Below, in pieces: positions 54,329 to 62,632 of a DNA stretch of 64,000 bases (position 1 is the first letter of the stretch; every line of letters begins with the position of its first letter). Origin of the DNA: Polaromonas sp. Its GTDB lineage: Bacteria; Pseudomonadota; Gammaproteobacteria; Burkholderiales; Burkholderiaceae_C. The position numbers were made by a program, and so were the translations under genes. Under the pieces are notes generated by a model that was not told where the DNA came from, made no database searches, and saw only the letters and a program-made list of their open reading frames with translations. The stretch covers positions 1 to 64,000 of the forward strand of contig NZ_JACPOF010000017.1 of assembly GCF_016185115.1 (NCBI RefSeq), given 5' to 3'.

Positions 54329-55657
54329 TTAGAACGTCGAGGTCACCAGGACGGGTTTGGACACCACGGCAGCTTTTGCCAGGTTTGAACTGGCGTCCAC
54401 TTTCGCGGCACTGGCTTTCCCGGCGTTGGCTGCCACGACGGATTTGCCCATGTTCGCGGCAATCACACGTTTGACATCCTGGTCGGCTGCATCACCCGGC
54501 ACGCCGTAAGCATGCACTTCAGCCTGCGCAGCAGGGCGCGGTGCGTCGGCCAGCGTCTTGCCGTCCTTGTTGCGCACATCCACTTCTGCGTCCATGGACA
54601 GACCCACACGCAGCGGATTGGCTTCGATTTCTTTCGGGTCCAGCGCGATGCGCACCGGCACGCGCTGCACCACCTTGATCCAGTTGCCGGTGGCGTTTTG
54701 TGCAGGCAGCAGCGAGAACGCTGCGCCGGTACCAGCGCCCAGGCCTGCAACCTTGCCCTTGTACTCAACCTTTTTGCCGTACACGTCAGCCATCAGCGTG
54801 ACAGGCTGGCCGATGCGGATATTGCGCAGCTGCACTTCCTTGAAGTTGGCATCCACCCAGACCTGCTTGAGCGGGATGATGGACATCATGGGTGTGCCGG
54901 CCGCCACGCGCTGGCCGAGCTGCACTGTGCGTTTGGCGACATAACCATCAACAGGCGCAGGCAGTGCTGCACGTTGTGTGGCCAGAAAGGCTTCACGAAC
55001 TTTGGCGGCTGCCATCAGCACGCTGGGGTGCTGCTCTACGCTGGTGCCTTCGGTCAGGGCCTGGTTGCTGGCAAGCTGCTCACGCGCGGCGACCACACCG
55101 GCCTGGGCCGCAGCCAGCGCGCTTTTTGCGTTGGCAAGTTGAGTCTCTGCATGGCCCAGTTCTTCGCGCGACACCGCACCGTTGCCGGTCAGCGACTGGC
55201 GGCGGTTGAGATCGTCGTTCGCCCGGGCGATCTCGCTCTGGGCCTTGGCCACATCAGCGTCGCGCAGCATGATCTGCGCAGACAGCGTGCCGTTGTTGGC
55301 ATACAGCGTGCGCGCCTGGCGCACGGCCTGCGCCAATGCCGCTTCGGCCTGGTCTAGCGCCACTTTGGCATCCGCCGGGTCAAGCTGGACCAGCGGCTGG
55401 CCGGCTTTCACAAAATCGGTGTCGTCCGCCATGATGGCCAGCACCGTGCCACCAATTTGCGGCGTGATCTGGATCACGTTGCCCTGCACATAGGCGTTGT
55501 CGGTGGATTCGTAATGGCTGGCGACGAGGTATTCGTACACGCTCCAGCCCAGGCCGCAAACGACCACCACTGCAGCCAGTGCAGTGAGGGCTTTTTTGCG
55601 GGTGGGGTTGCCCTTGACCGGGCCGGGCGTGTTGGTGGCTGCTTGAGGTGCGTTCAT
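54329..55657 (-). CDS. emrA: HlyD/EmrA-type membrane-fusion protein
   Basis: Periplasmic adaptor linking EmrB to the outer-membrane channel. The 442-residue product has an N-terminal membrane span (about residues 25-45, LTALAAVVVVCGLGW). The HlyD lipoyl half is TPQIGGTVLAIMADDTDFVKAGQPLVQLD, followed by a long coiled coil (about residues 85-205), the second lipoyl half and a barrel (IPLKQVWVDANFKEVQL). An Ala/Lys-rich C-terminal tail of about 90 residues is longer than usual. It lies between the channel gene and emrB. Confidence 0.92.
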   Translation of the reverse strand: MNAPQAATNTPGPVKGNPTRKKALTALAAVVVVCGLGWSVYEYLVASHYESTDNAYVQGNVIQITPQIGGTVLAIMADDTDFVKAGQPLVQLDPADAKVALDQAEAALAQAVRQARTLYANNGTLSAQIMLRDADVAKAQSEIARANDDLNRRQSLTGNGAVSREELGHAETQLANAKSALAAAQAGVVAAREQLASNQALTEGTSVEQHPSVLMAAAKVREAFLATQRAALPAPVDGYVAKRTVQLGQRVAAGTPMMSIIPLKQVWVDANFKEVQLRNIRIGQPVTLMADVYGKKVEYKGKVAGLGAGTGAAFSLLPAQNATGNWIKVVQRVPVRIALDPKEIEANPLRVGLSMDAEVDVRNKDGKTLADAPRPAAQAEVHAYGVPGDAADQDVKRVIAANMGKSVVAANAGKASAAKVDASSNLAKAAVVSKPVLVTSTF

Positions 55658-55727
55658 GATGTTTGACTTCTGGCGTTGACTGGTTCAGGAAGGACGAATG
55701 TGTCTCTGTACTTTTGTCTCTGGCTTT

Positions 55728-57290
55728 TTATCGGGAGGCGGCGACGGTTTGCGGCAAGCCCTGCGCTGGCACGTAACCACCGCCCAGTGCGCGAATGAGT
55801 GCGACTTGCGTGTCGATTGCCCGGGCAGAAAGGTCTACCGCGCCACGGCGTTGCGCCAGTACATTGGTTTCGGCCGTCAGCACATTCAGGTAGTTGCCCA
55901 GCCCCGCCTTGTAGCGTTGCAACGCGATGTCGTAGGCGCCTTCCGTTGCCTGCTGCGCAGCGCGCTGCTCTGCCTGCTGGCGCGCAATCGCCTGAGATGA
56001 AGCCACCTGGTCGGCCACATCACGCACGGCGTCAAGCACGGCGGCGTTATAGCTTTCAACCGCTGCATCAAGGTCAGCCGTTTTGCCGCGCAGGTTCGCG
56101 CGCAGGCGGCCTGCATCAAAAATCGGCAGGCGAAGCGCGGGGCCGACGCCCCACTGCTGGCTGCCCGATTCAAACAGGCGGTTCAGGCCAATGCTTGAAA
56201 AGCCGGCGAATGCGACGAGGTTGATGTTGGGGTAGAACTGCGTTTTGGCATTGGCCACATCCTTGACGGATGCCTCGACGCGCCAGCGTGCAGCTGTGAT
56301 GTCGGCGCGGCGGCCCAGCAGGTCTGCCGGAATGGCGGTTGCAGCGGCGACATTTCTAATCGCCGAGAGCTGTGGCGGAACGGTATTCAGCGCCACATCG
56401 GGCTGGCCGACCAGCGCACCCAGTGCGTTGCGCGTGAGGGCCATCTGCTCCTGCAACGATTCAAGCTGAAGGCGCGCTTCCGGCAGCCCGCCTTCGCTCT
56501 GGCGCAGTTCAAGCCGCGTGTCCAGGCCGGCGGTCACGCGGTCCTGCACCAGCTTGAGGGTCTCACCGCGTTGCGCCAGCGTGCGTTTGGCAACTTCGGC
56601 CTGCTCGTTGAGGCGGGCGAGCTGAAAGTATGTGCGCGCCACATTGCTGGCCAGCAGTATGCGTGCGGCTTCTGCATCTGCTTCAGCGGCGTGCATGCTG
56701 CCAAGGGCTGCATCAAGTGCAGCGCGGTTCTTGCCGAAGAAGTCGAGTTCCCAGCTTGCGTTGAGCTGGGCCGTGCCGGTTTCCTTGACGGTGCCAGCCA
56801 GCGGCGCAGGCACAAGGCCGTTTTTTGTATAGAGCTGCCGCGTCGCATCAAGCTGCGCATTGATTTGCGGCAGGGTTGCGGCATCGGCCACTTCAATCAC
56901 GGCCTGCGCGCGCGCCAGTCGCGCCTGGGCGATCTTCAGGTTGGGACTGCTTGACAGCGCCTGGGCGACAAGGCGGTTGAGCTGCTCGTCACCAAAATCC
57001 TTCCACCACTCTGCGCCTGGTGTTGATGCCACAGGCAAGGCAGAAGACGCTGGCGCCTGCAAACCGACAGACGCCGCATCGCGCAGGGAAGCCGTTGGCG
57101 CAATGCCAGACATGTCGGCGCAGCCAGTGAGCCCCGTGGCTATCACGCCTGCGGCGAGCACACTGGCAGCCGCCACCATGGCCATGCGGAAAGACGCGTG
57201 CCACACAGGCAGGTCGCTGTTCAGGCGGGCCGTGCTTTCAGGCTGTGCGATACAGGCGTCACATGACGCGATTTCAGGCTTGTTGTTCAT
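55728..57290 (-). CDS. NodT/OprM-family outer-membrane efflux lipoprotein
   Basis: Outer-membrane channel of the tripartite system, 520 residues. After a long N-terminal region come a lipobox (GLTGCADM, Cys about residue 56) and two OEP repeats, with LPQINAQLDATRQLYTKNGL and LGRRADITAARWRVEASVKD as typical blocks. The unusually long leader before the lipobox (about 55 residues) suggests the true start may be an internal Met, for example about residue 32 (MAMVAAASVLAAG). It overlaps the 3' end of the MarR gene by 17 bp and precedes emrA by 70 bp. Confidence 0.9.
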   Translation of the reverse strand: MNNKPEIASCDACIAQPESTARLNSDLPVWHASFRMAMVAAASVLAAGVIATGLTGCADMSGIAPTASLRDAASVGLQAPASSALPVASTPGAEWWKDFGDEQLNRLVAQALSSSPNLKIAQARLARAQAVIEVADAATLPQINAQLDATRQLYTKNGLVPAPLAGTVKETGTAQLNASWELDFFGKNRAALDAALGSMHAAEADAEAARILLASNVARTYFQLARLNEQAEVAKRTLAQRGETLKLVQDRVTAGLDTRLELRQSEGGLPEARLQLESLQEQMALTRNALGALVGQPDVALNTVPPQLSAIRNVAAATAIPADLLGRRADITAARWRVEASVKDVANAKTQFYPNINLVAFAGFSSIGLNRLFESGSQQWGVGPALRLPIFDAGRLRANLRGKTADLDAAVESYNAAVLDAVRDVADQVASSQAIARQQAEQRAAQQATEGAYDIALQRYKAGLGNYLNVLTAETNVLAQRRGAVDLSARAIDTQVALIRALGGGYVPAQGLPQTVAASR

Positions 57291-57807
57291 TTTCGGCAGA
57301 CGATGGAATGCGGCGCAGAAAGCCCTTGAGCACCTGCCACTCTTCAGCAGAAAAACCGGAGAGATGCGCGTTCTGCACGCGGCAAAGAATCCCGGGGATG
57401 CCCTGGGCTGCAGTGCGGCCGGCGTCGGTCAGTTCAAGGTTCACCACGCGGCGGTCTTCTGACGAACGCACGCGGCGGCAGAGTTGCTTGGCTTCAAGCC
57501 GGTCCAGCAGGCGGGTCATGGACCCTGCGTCCAGTTCACAAGACCGGGCAAGCTCGGCCACCGTGGAAGCGGTTCCCATATAGAGCTTGAGCAGGGGCAC
57601 CCATTGCGCATTGGTCAGGCCCGTGGGTTCAAGCTCGCGCTCGATCTGCTGGCTGGCTACCGAAATGATGCGCCGCATCAGATACGCGACGCTTTCATCC
57701 GGGTTGTAGCCTTTGGCACGATAAAACTCCACCATCGGGCATGTCAGGCCATCAATGAGGGGATTGCTTCCGGTTTGCGGATTTTGTGGAACGGTTTTTG
57801 AAGCCAT
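57274..57807 (-). CDS. MarR-family regulator of the efflux operon
   Basis: Winged-helix repressor of 177 residues, EmrR/SlyA-like. The helix-turn-helix lies near residues 65-95 (ASTVAELARSCELDAGSMTRLLDRLEAKQL) and the wing is SSEDRRVVNLELTDAG. It is first in an operon with the outer-membrane, EmrA and EmrB genes. Its start ATG at 57807 coincides with the expected start of transcription from a consensus promoter (57814-57842), so the message could be leaderless. An operator-like repeat lies in that promoter. Divergent from the ABC exporter gene. Confidence 0.9.
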   Translation of the reverse strand: MASKTVPQNPQTGSNPLIDGLTCPMVEFYRAKGYNPDESVAYLMRRIISVASQQIERELEPTGLTNAQWVPLLKLYMGTASTVAELARSCELDAGSMTRLLDRLEAKQLCRRVRSSEDRRVVNLELTDAGRTAAQGIPGILCRVQNAHLSGFSAEEWQVLKGFLRRIPSSAENEQQA

Positions 57808-57813
57808 GAGCAA

Positions 57814-57842
57814 ATAATACATGCCTAAGCAAATATTGTCAA
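57814..57842 (-). promoter_or_regulatory. Consensus sigma-70 promoter with operator-like repeat
   Basis: On the minus strand TTGACA (57842-57837) and TATTAT (57819-57814) are 17 bp apart. The spacer contains TTGCTTAGGCA, a near-palindromic TGCYTARGCA motif typical of MarR-regulated promoters, and AGCAAATA occurs twice, 20 bp apart. It should drive the efflux operon and be repressed by the MarR protein. Confidence 0.82.
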
Positions 57843-57884
57843 GGCGGTCTTTGTATGGGCAAACTTTGGCGCTAAACTTGCCCG

Positions 57885-59687
57885 ATGGCCACCTCCCCTA
57901 TCCCATCAGACGCGCCCAAGGGCTCTCCGCGCTCACTTTCAGGCCTGGTGCCCTTCCTGCGCCCTTACTGGGGGCGGATTGCGCTGGCGGGCTTTTTCCT
58001 GGTGATGGCTGCGATTGCGACGCTGGTGTTTCCGCTGGCGCTGCGCAGCCTGATTGATGGGGGGCTGGTCAATGGCAGCATGACTGCCGCGGGCAAGGGC
58101 GAACAACTGGTCGCCCTGCGCAGCCACTTTTTTGAACTGTTTGCCGTCGCTGCCGCGCTGGGCCTGTTTTCAGCCGGGCGCTTTTACATGGTGAGCTGGC
58201 TGGGCGAACGCGTGACGGCCGATTTGCGCAATGCGGTCTATTCGCACGTCGTGCAGCAAAGCCCCGAGTTTTTTGAAACCACACAGACCGGCGAGGTGCT
58301 GAGCCGCCTGACCGGCGACACCACGCTGGTACAAACCGTCGTCGGTTCATCACTGAGCATGGGCCTGCGCAACGGCGTGATGGGCGTGGGTGCACTGGTC
58401 ATGCTGATCTATACCAACCCCTATTTGATGTTTCAGGTGCTGGGCGTGCTGGTGCTTATCGTCGCGCCCTCCGTCTGGTTTGGACGCCGCGTGCGCAAGC
58501 TCTCGCGCGCCAGCCAGGATCGCGTGGCCGATTCAAGTGCCATCGCAGCCGAGGTACTCAACGCCATCCCGGTGGTGCAAAGCTACACCGCAGAACTCCG
58601 CGAGGCAGCGCGCTTCAATGTCTCGACCACCAATGCCTTCAACGTCGCAGTGCGGCGCACAAAGGCGCGCTCGGTGCTCGTGGCCTTCATCATCATCGCG
58701 ACGTCGGCAGCGCTGCTGTGGGGCCTGTACCAGGGCACGCAGGCCGTCATGCGCGGCGACATCAGCGCCGGCCACTTGGGCCAGACTGTTGTCTACGTGA
58801 TCATTCTCGCCAGCGCGGCAGCCGTGTTGGGTGAGGTGTATGGCGACCTGCTGCGCGCGGCGGGCGCGACCGAACGCCTGATGGAATTGCTTGAATCGCG
58901 TTCGCCCGTGACCTCACCTGCCAACCCGGTCCCTGCAGCTGTGACGCAGGCGGGCAGCGCCGTCAGGTTTGAAGCCGTCAACTTTCATTACCCGTCGCGC
59001 CCCTTGCAACCCGCCCTGACCGATTTTTCGCTCAGCGTGGCACCCGGTGAAACCGTCGCCATCGTCGGCCCCAGCGGCGCCGGCAAAAGCACGGTGTTCC
59101 AGTTGCTGCTGCGCTTTTACGACCCGGCCTCTGGCCGCATAGAACTCGATGGCGTGCGCACTGCCGACATGTCGCTCGAGGACCTGCGCCAGCGTGTCGG
59201 CATCGTGCCGCAGGACGCCGTCATCTTTTCAACCAGCGCGCTGGAGAACATCCGCTACGGCAAGCCGGATGCGACCGAAGAAGAAACCAAAGCCGCTGCG
59301 AAAGCCGCGTTTGCGCACGACTTCATCAGCGCTTTGCCCGAAGGCTACGACACCTTCCTCGGTGAGCGCGGCGTGCGCCTGTCGGGCGGGCAGCGCCAGC
59401 GCATCGCGATTGCGCGCGCGATGCTGAAGAACTCGCCACTGCTGCTGCTCGACGAAGCCACCAGCGCGCTCGACGCCGAAAGCGAGCGCATGGTGCAGGC
59501 CGCGCTCGAATCGGCCATGCGCAACCGGACCACGCTGGTCATCGCCCACCGGCTGGCCACCGTGCAGCAGGCCGACCGCATCGTGGTGCTGGACCACGGC
59601 AAGCTGGTTGAACAGGGCACGCACGCCGAGCTGGTGCAGCGCGGCGGTGTGTATGCGCGGCTGGCAGCGCTGCAGTTCACGACCTGA
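57885..59687 (+). CDS. MsbA/ABCB-like ABC exporter
   Basis: Half-transporter with fused membrane and ATPase domains, 600 residues. The N-terminal 330 residues hold about six spans (VPFLRPYWGRIALAGFFLVM at the start). The nucleotide-binding domain (about 350-595) has Walker A GPSGAGKST, Q-loop VGIVPQDAVIFS, signature LSGGQRQRIAIA, Walker B LLLLDEATSALDAES and the His in IAHRLAT. It acts as a homodimer, probably flipping lipids or exporting drugs. Its gene is divergent from the MarR-led efflux operon, with 77 bp between them. Confidence 0.92.
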   Translation: MATSPIPSDAPKGSPRSLSGLVPFLRPYWGRIALAGFFLVMAAIATLVFPLALRSLIDGGLVNGSMTAAGKGEQLVALRSHFFELFAVAAALGLFSAGRFYMVSWLGERVTADLRNAVYSHVVQQSPEFFETTQTGEVLSRLTGDTTLVQTVVGSSLSMGLRNGVMGVGALVMLIYTNPYLMFQVLGVLVLIVAPSVWFGRRVRKLSRASQDRVADSSAIAAEVLNAIPVVQSYTAELREAARFNVSTTNAFNVAVRRTKARSVLVAFIIIATSAALLWGLYQGTQAVMRGDISAGHLGQTVVYVIILASAAAVLGEVYGDLLRAAGATERLMELLESRSPVTSPANPVPAAVTQAGSAVRFEAVNFHYPSRPLQPALTDFSLSVAPGETVAIVGPSGAGKSTVFQLLLRFYDPASGRIELDGVRTADMSLEDLRQRVGIVPQDAVIFSTSALENIRYGKPDATEEETKAAAKAAFAHDFISALPEGYDTFLGERGVRLSGGQRQRIAIARAMLKNSPLLLLDEATSALDAESERMVQAALESAMRNRTTLVIAHRLATVQQADRIVVLDHGKLVEQGTHAELVQRGGVYARLAALQFTT

Positions 59688-59845
59688 AGTTCACGATCTG
59701 AGGTCATGGCCCGCAGGCCAGGCCCACGCAATAAACACATAACAGCTAGTGCGAGCGGCCGGAGTCTTCACGGCAAGGCCTGCCTAGAATCGTTCGCGTG
59801 CCAGCTCCCTGGCAACCATCGTCACACATGAAAAAAAGAGGCAAC

Positions 59846-60853
59846 ATGCGCAATCCAGAAAACACCACACTTCCCAACCGCCGTGCAGTCCTGCAGGCCC
59901 TCCCCGCGATCGCCGCTGCAGTGGCGCTGCCAGCCGCCGCACAGACCGGTGCCCGCCCCTACCCTGCCAGCCCCGTACGCGTGATCGTTCCGCACCCTGC
60001 GGGCGGCCCGGCCGACCTCATTGCGCGCGTGGCTGCAACGGAGCTGGGCAAGGGACTGAACCAGTCCTTCTTTGTTGAAAACAGGCCAGGTGGCGGCAGC
60101 CTCATTGGCGCAGCCGCCGTCGCCCAGGCCAAACCCGATGGCGAGACCCTGCTGGTGAATGCGTCTGTGCATGTCATCTACCCGGCCATGTTCAAGCAGA
60201 TGAACTTTGATGTCATCCGCGACTTCACACCCGTCACGCAACTGACCACCGTTCCGCTGGTGCTCATGGTCAACCCGCAGCTACCCGTCAAAAACGTCAG
60301 GGAGCTGATCGCCTACGCCAAGGCCAATCCCGGCAAGCTGTCGTTCGGCTCTTCCGGCAACGGCGGCGCGCAGCATCTTGCAGCTGAGCTTTTCAAGCAG
60401 ATGACGGGCACCTATATGGTCCACATCCCCTACCGCGGGGCCGCGCCCGCGCTGACCGACCTCATGGGCGGCCAGGTGCAGGTGATGTTTGACTCCATGA
60501 CCTCATCGCTGCAGCACATCCGCAGCGGCAAGCTGCGTGCACTGGCAGTTACCAGCCTGCAGCGGTCCAGCCTGTTGCCGGATGCGCCCACGGTTGCCGA
60601 ATCCGGTGTGCCGGGCTACACGCTGGCCAACTGGTACGGCATCTGGGCGCCGAAAAATACGCCGCCAGAAATCGCCAACCGCATTGCCGCAGAGATCGCC
60701 CGCACCTTCCGCACGCCCGAGATGTCTGCGCAGCTGCGTAATTCGGGGTCTGAAATCGTTGCCAGCACACCCGAAGAATTCGCAAAATTCTGCCTGTCTG
60801 AAAAAGAAAAATGGGCGAACATCGTCACCCGCTCGGGTGCAAAGCTCGACTAA
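59846..60853 (+). CDS. Bug-family (TctC) tripartite tricarboxylate-type solute-binding protein
   Basis: Second Bug receptor in the window. The 335-residue product has a signal with twin arginines (LPNRRAVLQALPAIAAAVAL), so Tat export is possible. The mature part shows RPYPASPVRVIVPHPAGGPA, FVENRPGGGSLIGAAAVAQA, LSFGSSGNGGAQHLAAELF and VHIPYRGAAPALTDLMGGQV, all family hallmarks. ATG at 59846 is chosen over upstream starts at 59828 and 59798 because AGAGG lies four bases before it. No TctA or TctB is near. Ligand unknown. Confidence 0.9.
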   Translation: MRNPENTTLPNRRAVLQALPAIAAAVALPAAAQTGARPYPASPVRVIVPHPAGGPADLIARVAATELGKGLNQSFFVENRPGGGSLIGAAAVAQAKPDGETLLVNASVHVIYPAMFKQMNFDVIRDFTPVTQLTTVPLVLMVNPQLPVKNVRELIAYAKANPGKLSFGSSGNGGAQHLAAELFKQMTGTYMVHIPYRGAAPALTDLMGGQVQVMFDSMTSSLQHIRSGKLRALAVTSLQRSSLLPDAPTVAESGVPGYTLANWYGIWAPKNTPPEIANRIAAEIARTFRTPEMSAQLRNSGSEIVASTPEEFAKFCLSEKEKWANIVTRSGAKLD

Positions 60854-60885
60854 AAGAGGCAGCCACATCAAGCTGGACGGCGGTT

Positions 60886-60900
60886 ATGCATTTTTTGCAT
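60886..60900. promoter_or_regulatory. Short palindrome upstream of gdhA
   Basis: ATGCA (60886-60890) and TGCAT (60896-60900) flank a T5 spacer, about 97 bases before the gdhA start. The form ATGCA-T5-TGCAT resembles a site seen before nitrogen-related genes in betaproteobacteria, from memory. Role uncertain. Confidence 0.3.
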
Positions 60901-60996
60901 GAAAAGTAATCAGACCAGCCTTGGACATTTGCAGGCAGGACTCCTAAGCTCCGGGTATCGACTCTTCCAACCGATTCCCCCAACAGGAGTTTTCCC

Positions 60997-62325
60997 ATGT
61001 CCAAGGCCACATCAACCGCGCAGGCAGCCGCAGCCGCTGTAGACCACAGCGCGCATCCCCTGCCCTCATACCTTGAGGCAGACAACCTGGGCCCCTGGGG
61101 CAACTACCTGCAGCAGGTTGACCGCGTCATCCCGCATCTGGGCAGCCTGGCGCGCTGGGCCGAAACCCTCAAGCGCCCCAAGCGCATCCTGATTGTTGAC
61201 GTGCCCATCCACATGGACGACGGCACCGTGGCCCACTTTGAAGGCTACCGCGTACAGCACAACGTCTCGCGCGGTCCCGGCAAGGGCGGCGTGCGTTTTC
61301 ACCAGGACGTGACGCTGTCTGAAGTGATGGCGCTGTCGGCGTGGATGTCGGTGAAGAACGCCGCCGTCAACGTGCCCTACGGCGGCGCCAAGGGGGGCAT
61401 CCGTGTCGACCCCAAGAAGCTCTCGCGCGGCGAGCTGGAGCGCATGACGCGCCGCTACACCAGCGAGATCGGCATCATCATCGGCCCCAACAAGGACATC
61501 CCCGCACCCGACGTCAACACCAACGACCAGATCATGGCGTGGATGATGGACACCTATTCGATGAACACCGGCTCGACCTCGACTGGCGTGGTCACCGGCA
61601 AGCCGGTGGATTTGGGCGGCTCGCTGGGCCGGCGCGAAGCCACGGGGCGCGGCGTATTTACCGTCGGTGTTGAAGCCGCCAATCACATCGGGCTTGAAAT
61701 CTCCGGCTCGCGCATCGCCGTGCAGGGCTTTGGCAACGTGGGCGGCGTGGCCGGCAAGCTGTTTGCAGAAGCCGGCGCGCGCATCGTCGCCGTACAGGAC
61801 CACGGCGGCACCATCTACCGCGAAGCCGGGCTGGATGTGCCATCCCTCCTCAAGCACGTTGAAGAAAACGGCAGCGTCGGCGGCTTTCCCGAATCAGAAG
61901 TGATTGCCAGTGACAGCTTCTGGGATGTCGAGTGCGACATCCTCATACCCGCAGCGCTTGAGCAGCAGATCAACGCCAGCAACGCAGGCCGCATCAAGGC
62001 CCGCATGATCATCGAAGGTGCCAACGGCCCGACGACCCCGGCGGCCGACGACATCCTGCAGGAGCGCAACATCCTCGTGCTGCCCGACGTGATCGCCAAC
62101 GCCGGCGGCGTGACGGTCAGCTACTTTGAATGGGTGCAGGATTTCTCCAGCTTCTTCTGGGACGAAGACGAAATCAATGCCAGGCTGGTGAAGATCATGA
62201 AGCACGCCTTCGCAGCCGTCTGGGCCGTGTCGCAAGACCAGAAAGTCAGCCTGCGCACGGCAACCTTCATCGTCGCCTGCAAACGCATACTGCACACGCG
62301 CGAGCTGCGTGGTTTGTACCCCTGA
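60997..62325 (+). CDS. gdhA: Glu/Leu/Phe/Val-type glutamate dehydrogenase
   Basis: Interconverts glutamate and 2-oxoglutarate plus ammonia, probably with NAD. The 442-residue product has the catalytic Lys in [13 protein letters not shown] (about residues 128-140), [20 protein letters not shown], the Rossmann fold in [19 protein letters not shown], and [20 protein letters not shown] precedes the ATG at 60997 by a few bases. Its length fits the hexameric enzyme. A 10-bp-stem terminator follows at 62364-62390. Confidence 0.95.
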   Translation: MSKATSTAQAAAAAVDHSAHPLPSYLEADNLGPWGNYLQQVDRVIPHLGSLARWAETLKRPKRILIVDVPIHMDDGTVAHFEGYRVQHNVSRGPGKGGVRFHQDVTLSEVMALSAWMSVKNAAVNVPYGGAKGGIRVDPKKLSRGELERMTRRYTSEIGIIIGPNKDIPAPDVNTNDQIMAWMMDTYSMNTGSTSTGVVTGKPVDLGGSLGRREATGRGVFTVGVEAANHIGLEISGSRIAVQGFGNVGGVAGKLFAEAGARIVAVQDHGGTIYREAGLDVPSLLKHVEENGSVGGFPESEVIASDSFWDVECDILIPAALEQQINASNAGRIKARMIIEGANGPTTPAADDILQERNILVLPDVIANAGGVTVSYFEWVQDFSSFFWDEDEINARLVKIMKHAFAAVWAVSQDQKVSLRTATFIVACKRILHTRELRGLYP

Positions 62326-62363
62326 ACTGCAGGCAGAGCCGCCCGACGGGGGGTGGTTAAGAG

Positions 62364-62390
62364 AAAACGGCGCTTTCGGGCGCCGTTTTT
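62364..62390 (+). terminator. Intrinsic terminator of gdhA
   Basis: A perfect 10-bp stem AAAACGGCGC (62364-62373) and GCGCCGTTTT (62380-62389) with a TTTCGG loop and a T5 run. It lies 38 bp after the gdhA stop. Confidence 0.92.
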
Positions 62391-62402
62391 ACTATGGTTG
62401 TG

Positions 62403-62470
62403 ATAGCTGCTCACGTACGTATCTATTGGCCTGCAGCCGTTTTTATGCCTGAAAATGGGCATTTTTTGGC
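62403..62470 (+). repeat. Dispersed repeat family 1, copy C
   Basis: The order is ATAGCTGCTCACGTACGTAT, TTGGCCTGCAGCC, then ATGCCTGAAAATGGGCATTTTTTGG, like copies A (28899-28983, minus) and B (39312-39393). It lies between convergent gdhA and the phospholipase gene. Its tail forms ATGCC/GGCAT with a T-run. Confidence 0.75.
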
Positions 62471-62514
62471 TGTTTTTGAGTGTTGAAAGACCTCGAACGA
62501 TGCTTCAGGCCTTA

Positions 62515-62566
62515 AAAGTTAATATGGAACTTAACTTTGAGGTTTTTTTAACGTGTACGTTAAAAA
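62515..62566. repeat. Two palindromic sites between convergent genes
   Basis: The first is AAAGTTAA (62515-62522) and TTAACTTT (62531-62538) with an 8-bp centre. The second, 62545-62566, has 10-bp arms TTTTTAACGT and ACGTTAAAAA separated by GT. The second matches the site at 39458-39479 at 20 of 22 positions. Confidence 0.65.
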
Positions 62567-62632
62567 TAGGGAGGCAATTCAGCAAGGGGCTGCCAGCACT
62601 TCAGCAGCAGCCCGCATCCACCATTCCTCCAC

